DNA of 64,000 bases from Atopsyche davidsoni (taxonomy: Eukaryota > Arthropoda > Insecta > Trichoptera > Hydrobiosidae), in assembly GCA_022113835.1 (NCBI GenBank), contig JAILWY010000010.1, forward strand, positions 14,317,501 to 14,381,500, in the 5' to 3' direction. The number at the start of each line of letters is the position of its first letter. Position 1 is the first letter of the stretch. Positions 61,250 to 64,000 of the stretch are shown piece by piece. The notes beneath the pieces were generated by a model that was given only the letters and a program-made list of their open reading frames with translations, was not told the DNA's origin and searched no databases. Position numbers and translations under genes: made by a program.

Positions 61250-63915
61250 ACTCTTTTTTTTTTAAAAATTAAAATTAATGTTTTTATTACTTAAATTAAA
61301 AAAATAAATTATTATTTCTCGTTGAACATTTTTTTTGCGTAACAAAAGTACTATTCATAATAAATTAGAACATAAATAATTTTCATTACATATCAATCAA
61401 TGATACTAAATAATATTTTGTAAACATTAAAATAATTGTACTTTTCTTTATTTGTTAATTTGTTGTTGAATGCAATCAAATAAAAAATGGTTTATTTTGA
61501 TTAATAATATCAATAGATAAACTTTGAAAGTGCATTTTTAGTTTAATTCAATCACTTTATGCATAGTTTAGTAATTATATTTTTATGAATTTGAAAGATG
61601 TGTCTAATTTAATTTGATTCTTATTTGCAATTAAATGTCCAAATAGTAATTTTAAAAAATGGTATAAAAAAAATTAAGATAGTTTTGTTTTTCAAAAACC
61701 ACAATACAACTACTATAAGTCTGAGATAGTTTATTATGAAAGGATAAGAGAGATAGAAGAATTGGTTAATTGGATAAACATAAACGGATTAACCACATAT
61801 AATTAGGTGTACATTTATTATCGAATAGCTGGTTCTGGAAATCTTGAAAATAATATATGCCTATCAAATTAATGAACCGGATACAATCCTTAATAACTTA
61901 CCGATCAAAATGTAACTTTCATAAATAAATAAGCAGGAGTAGTTAGTTTTAGCGTTGGGTTTTTCAAGATTATTTATTAAATATAACATAATGTTCTCGA
62001 ATTAATAACTTAATATAATTTCATACATTTATAAACTATTTAATGTATTAAGATATATTTGCAGTAATTATAATCATTCCGAGCCATTATTTAAAATTAT
62101 GTTGGTAATATCGGTTTTTGTATGAAATTATGACAATTTATCTTTCAACGACAGCTCTATGGAAGATGAGTGAACGAAAATCAACGCAACTTTAGCTGAT
62201 TTATCTTTGATAAGTAGATGGCTCGGATAATCACTGACCAGGCTTCTTGCATTTTTACCCACTTGTAAATGTAAAACGAGATGGTATGGTTGATTTTTAT
62301 ATGAAGATATAGAAATATGTTTGATTATCATTCGCTTTTGGTTTTTTATTTTATTTGATATAGCAAATAATATTTAAAGTTAAAAAAAGTACCTTTGTGC
62401 TTTTGAACTTAGAAAATACGATTATGGGTGATTTTTGTTTCTTAATTTATTTATAACTCAAATTAAATAAAAACTATTTTAAGGCATAAAATTATTATTT
62501 TAAAAAATGTATTATTATATTTTTTGAACTTCACAAAGCTCTTGTTATAAATAGAATTTGATTACTGAAATTGAAATTTCATTTGTGTAAAATGAAAATA
62601 TGTAGTAACGAAAACGTGCTTATCTAGAGGAACTAGCGCAATATTAAATATAAATTTGTTTAAGCTTTTTAAAAAAAATTGTAATTAAAAAATATATTTA
62701 AGGATTCGTTCAAGTATTGCCGTAAACTTGTATTTATTTTTCCGCAGTAATTACTTAATAGAGAAGTATTTCTTTGTCTGAATTCTTGGTATATATTCGA
62801 ACTCTTCTTTATTGAAATCTTCTGCAGCTACTAGAGTTATATTATTAGTGTGAGATTCAAAGAAATTAAATAAGGTTTTTAGTGTTATAAAGGGTTTATA
62901 TCTCAAAGGCGTTAAGTTTGTTATAGTTGAGAACCATACAAAATATTTCATGAAATTTATACGGGTTCGTATCACAATGAATTGTTTTGAAATTCATGAA
63001 ACCGGAAATTTATATCCCGGACATGTTTTAGTACTGAGGACTAAGAACATACTAATCCAACATTAAAGGTTTTAATATTGGTTCACTTTTGCGAGTTTTG
63101 CACTTTTTTAAGTGCCATTATTACTATAATATATTTTTTGCCTCTTTGACCTAAGTGGTAAATATTTCATGTTAAGTAAAGTTGCGTTGCCACATCACTT
63201 ACTCGTATTTCATAAATCCTCGAATAAAAATTAAAAATACATTTCAATTCAATGTAATATTTACTAACTTATTAACAATTTGAAATCTCAAGTGGGAGTT
63301 CAAAAATAACCTTTGAAACGCCAGCGTGCACTTGGGAGACTTTCGTGGGAAGTTTCGTACAGCAAACAAACTCGAACATTTCAATCATTACAAAATATGC
63401 TCTGTTACATCTCATAAACAGCATTGAACCTGAACGTTTTCATTAGTTAAATAATCCACCGAATGCTTCTTGAGCCAGACATAAATTAAATACGTCTATT
63501 ATCAAAATATCACGGGAGCTCCGCCTGACATTATTTATAAGACAAGTATGTATTTATAAACATATACTTATATAAAAGTTAAAGCAATAAACTATTGCGT
63601 CCTTAAAATTATTTATTGCCGTGATTTATTAGACTCGTTTTTATTCATTGAGCATAACTGCTTATCTTTATTTTGGACTCACCACACGCCACTGGTATAT
63701 ACATATACTCCTGGCCATAGACAATACAATACTTATTAATTATTCATACTTTTTTAACATCCATTATTGATGTTTGTATTGTTATTATAATAGAACACGG
63801 TGTGGTAGTACTATAAATTTGATATACGCACTTTGAATAAAATTAATAAATGCTTGAAAAGATTTCTTTCAATTTTTAATAGTTCCGCAATAAAATGTAA
63901 TATCTTTTAGCAGAG
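61250..63915. other. AT-rich non-coding stretch
   Basis: No supportable gene. Short frames such as 62128-62331 and 62751-62975 (minus strand) are AT-driven and unrecognised. Confidence 0.4.
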
Positions 63916-63985
63916 TGCTTATCTTGGTTTTAGTGTTGGCAAAGCCAAAGTATTTCAGGTTCGACGCCCGCCAGTACACACCGCT
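63915..63985 (+). repeat. tRNA-like (Pol III) sequence near window end
   Basis: A-box-like TGGTTTTAGTG (63925-63935, 10 of 11) and B-box GGTTCGACGCC (63959-63969), with a perfect TTGGC-AAA-GCCAA hairpin where the anticodon arm would be. The A-to-B spacing is shorter than in a true tRNA, so a degenerate SINE is likelier. The element may continue beyond 64000. Confidence 0.35.
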
Positions 63986-64000
63986 TTGTTTACGTCTGCC

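Overview
This looks like a gene-poor stretch of an AT-rich arthropod nuclear genome, most probably an insect. The reasons are a strongly AT-rich background, many long (TA)n microsatellites, a short GGTTA array matching the insect telomere unit, tRNA-like (SINE-type) heads, foldback/MITE-like DNA and no prokaryotic gene organisation. No long open frame, rRNA, CRISPR array or recognisable transposase or polymerase is visible. The assignment to insects is inference; I cannot name the species.

Layout: the background is AT-rich and mostly featureless, broken every 1-5 kb by GC-richer, CpG-containing islets of roughly 100-300 bp (for example 6.2, 8.8, 11.1, 16.2, 18.9, 19.2, 24.3, 28.9, 33.0, 35.3, 38.5, 41.4, 43.3, 44.2, 49.7, 54.3, 55.9, 57.9 and 60.8 kb). 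They could be conserved regulatory elements, short exons of genes with long introns, or remnants of old insertions. Several carry open frames that end at consensus splice sites. The best splice evidence is a minus-strand donor/acceptor pair bounding a 346-base intron (15711-16056), and a plus-strand pair of phase-compatible exon-like segments (47736-47898 and 49387-49565), the second followed at once by AATAAA. None of the encoded peptides is recognised. Open frames of 60-120 codons are expected by chance in a window of this size and composition, so all coding calls are tentative.

Repeats: the clearest structures are a near-perfect 187-base palindrome at 61048-61234 next to a copy of a dispersed 40-50 base repeat (other copies near 3.55, 7.55 and 27.71 kb), bracketed by a 12-base direct repeat; a second 85-base foldback at 5996-6080; a GC-rich 12-base minisatellite with quadruplex potential at 6268-6321; a 114-base (TA)57 tract at 57009-57122; and several RNA polymerase III A-box/B-box pairs (12.74, 54.77, 58.61 and 63.93 kb).

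Functionally, nothing here forms a pathway or operon. The window is best read as intergenic or intronic DNA with scattered candidate exons, candidate regulatory islets and small non-autonomous repeats.
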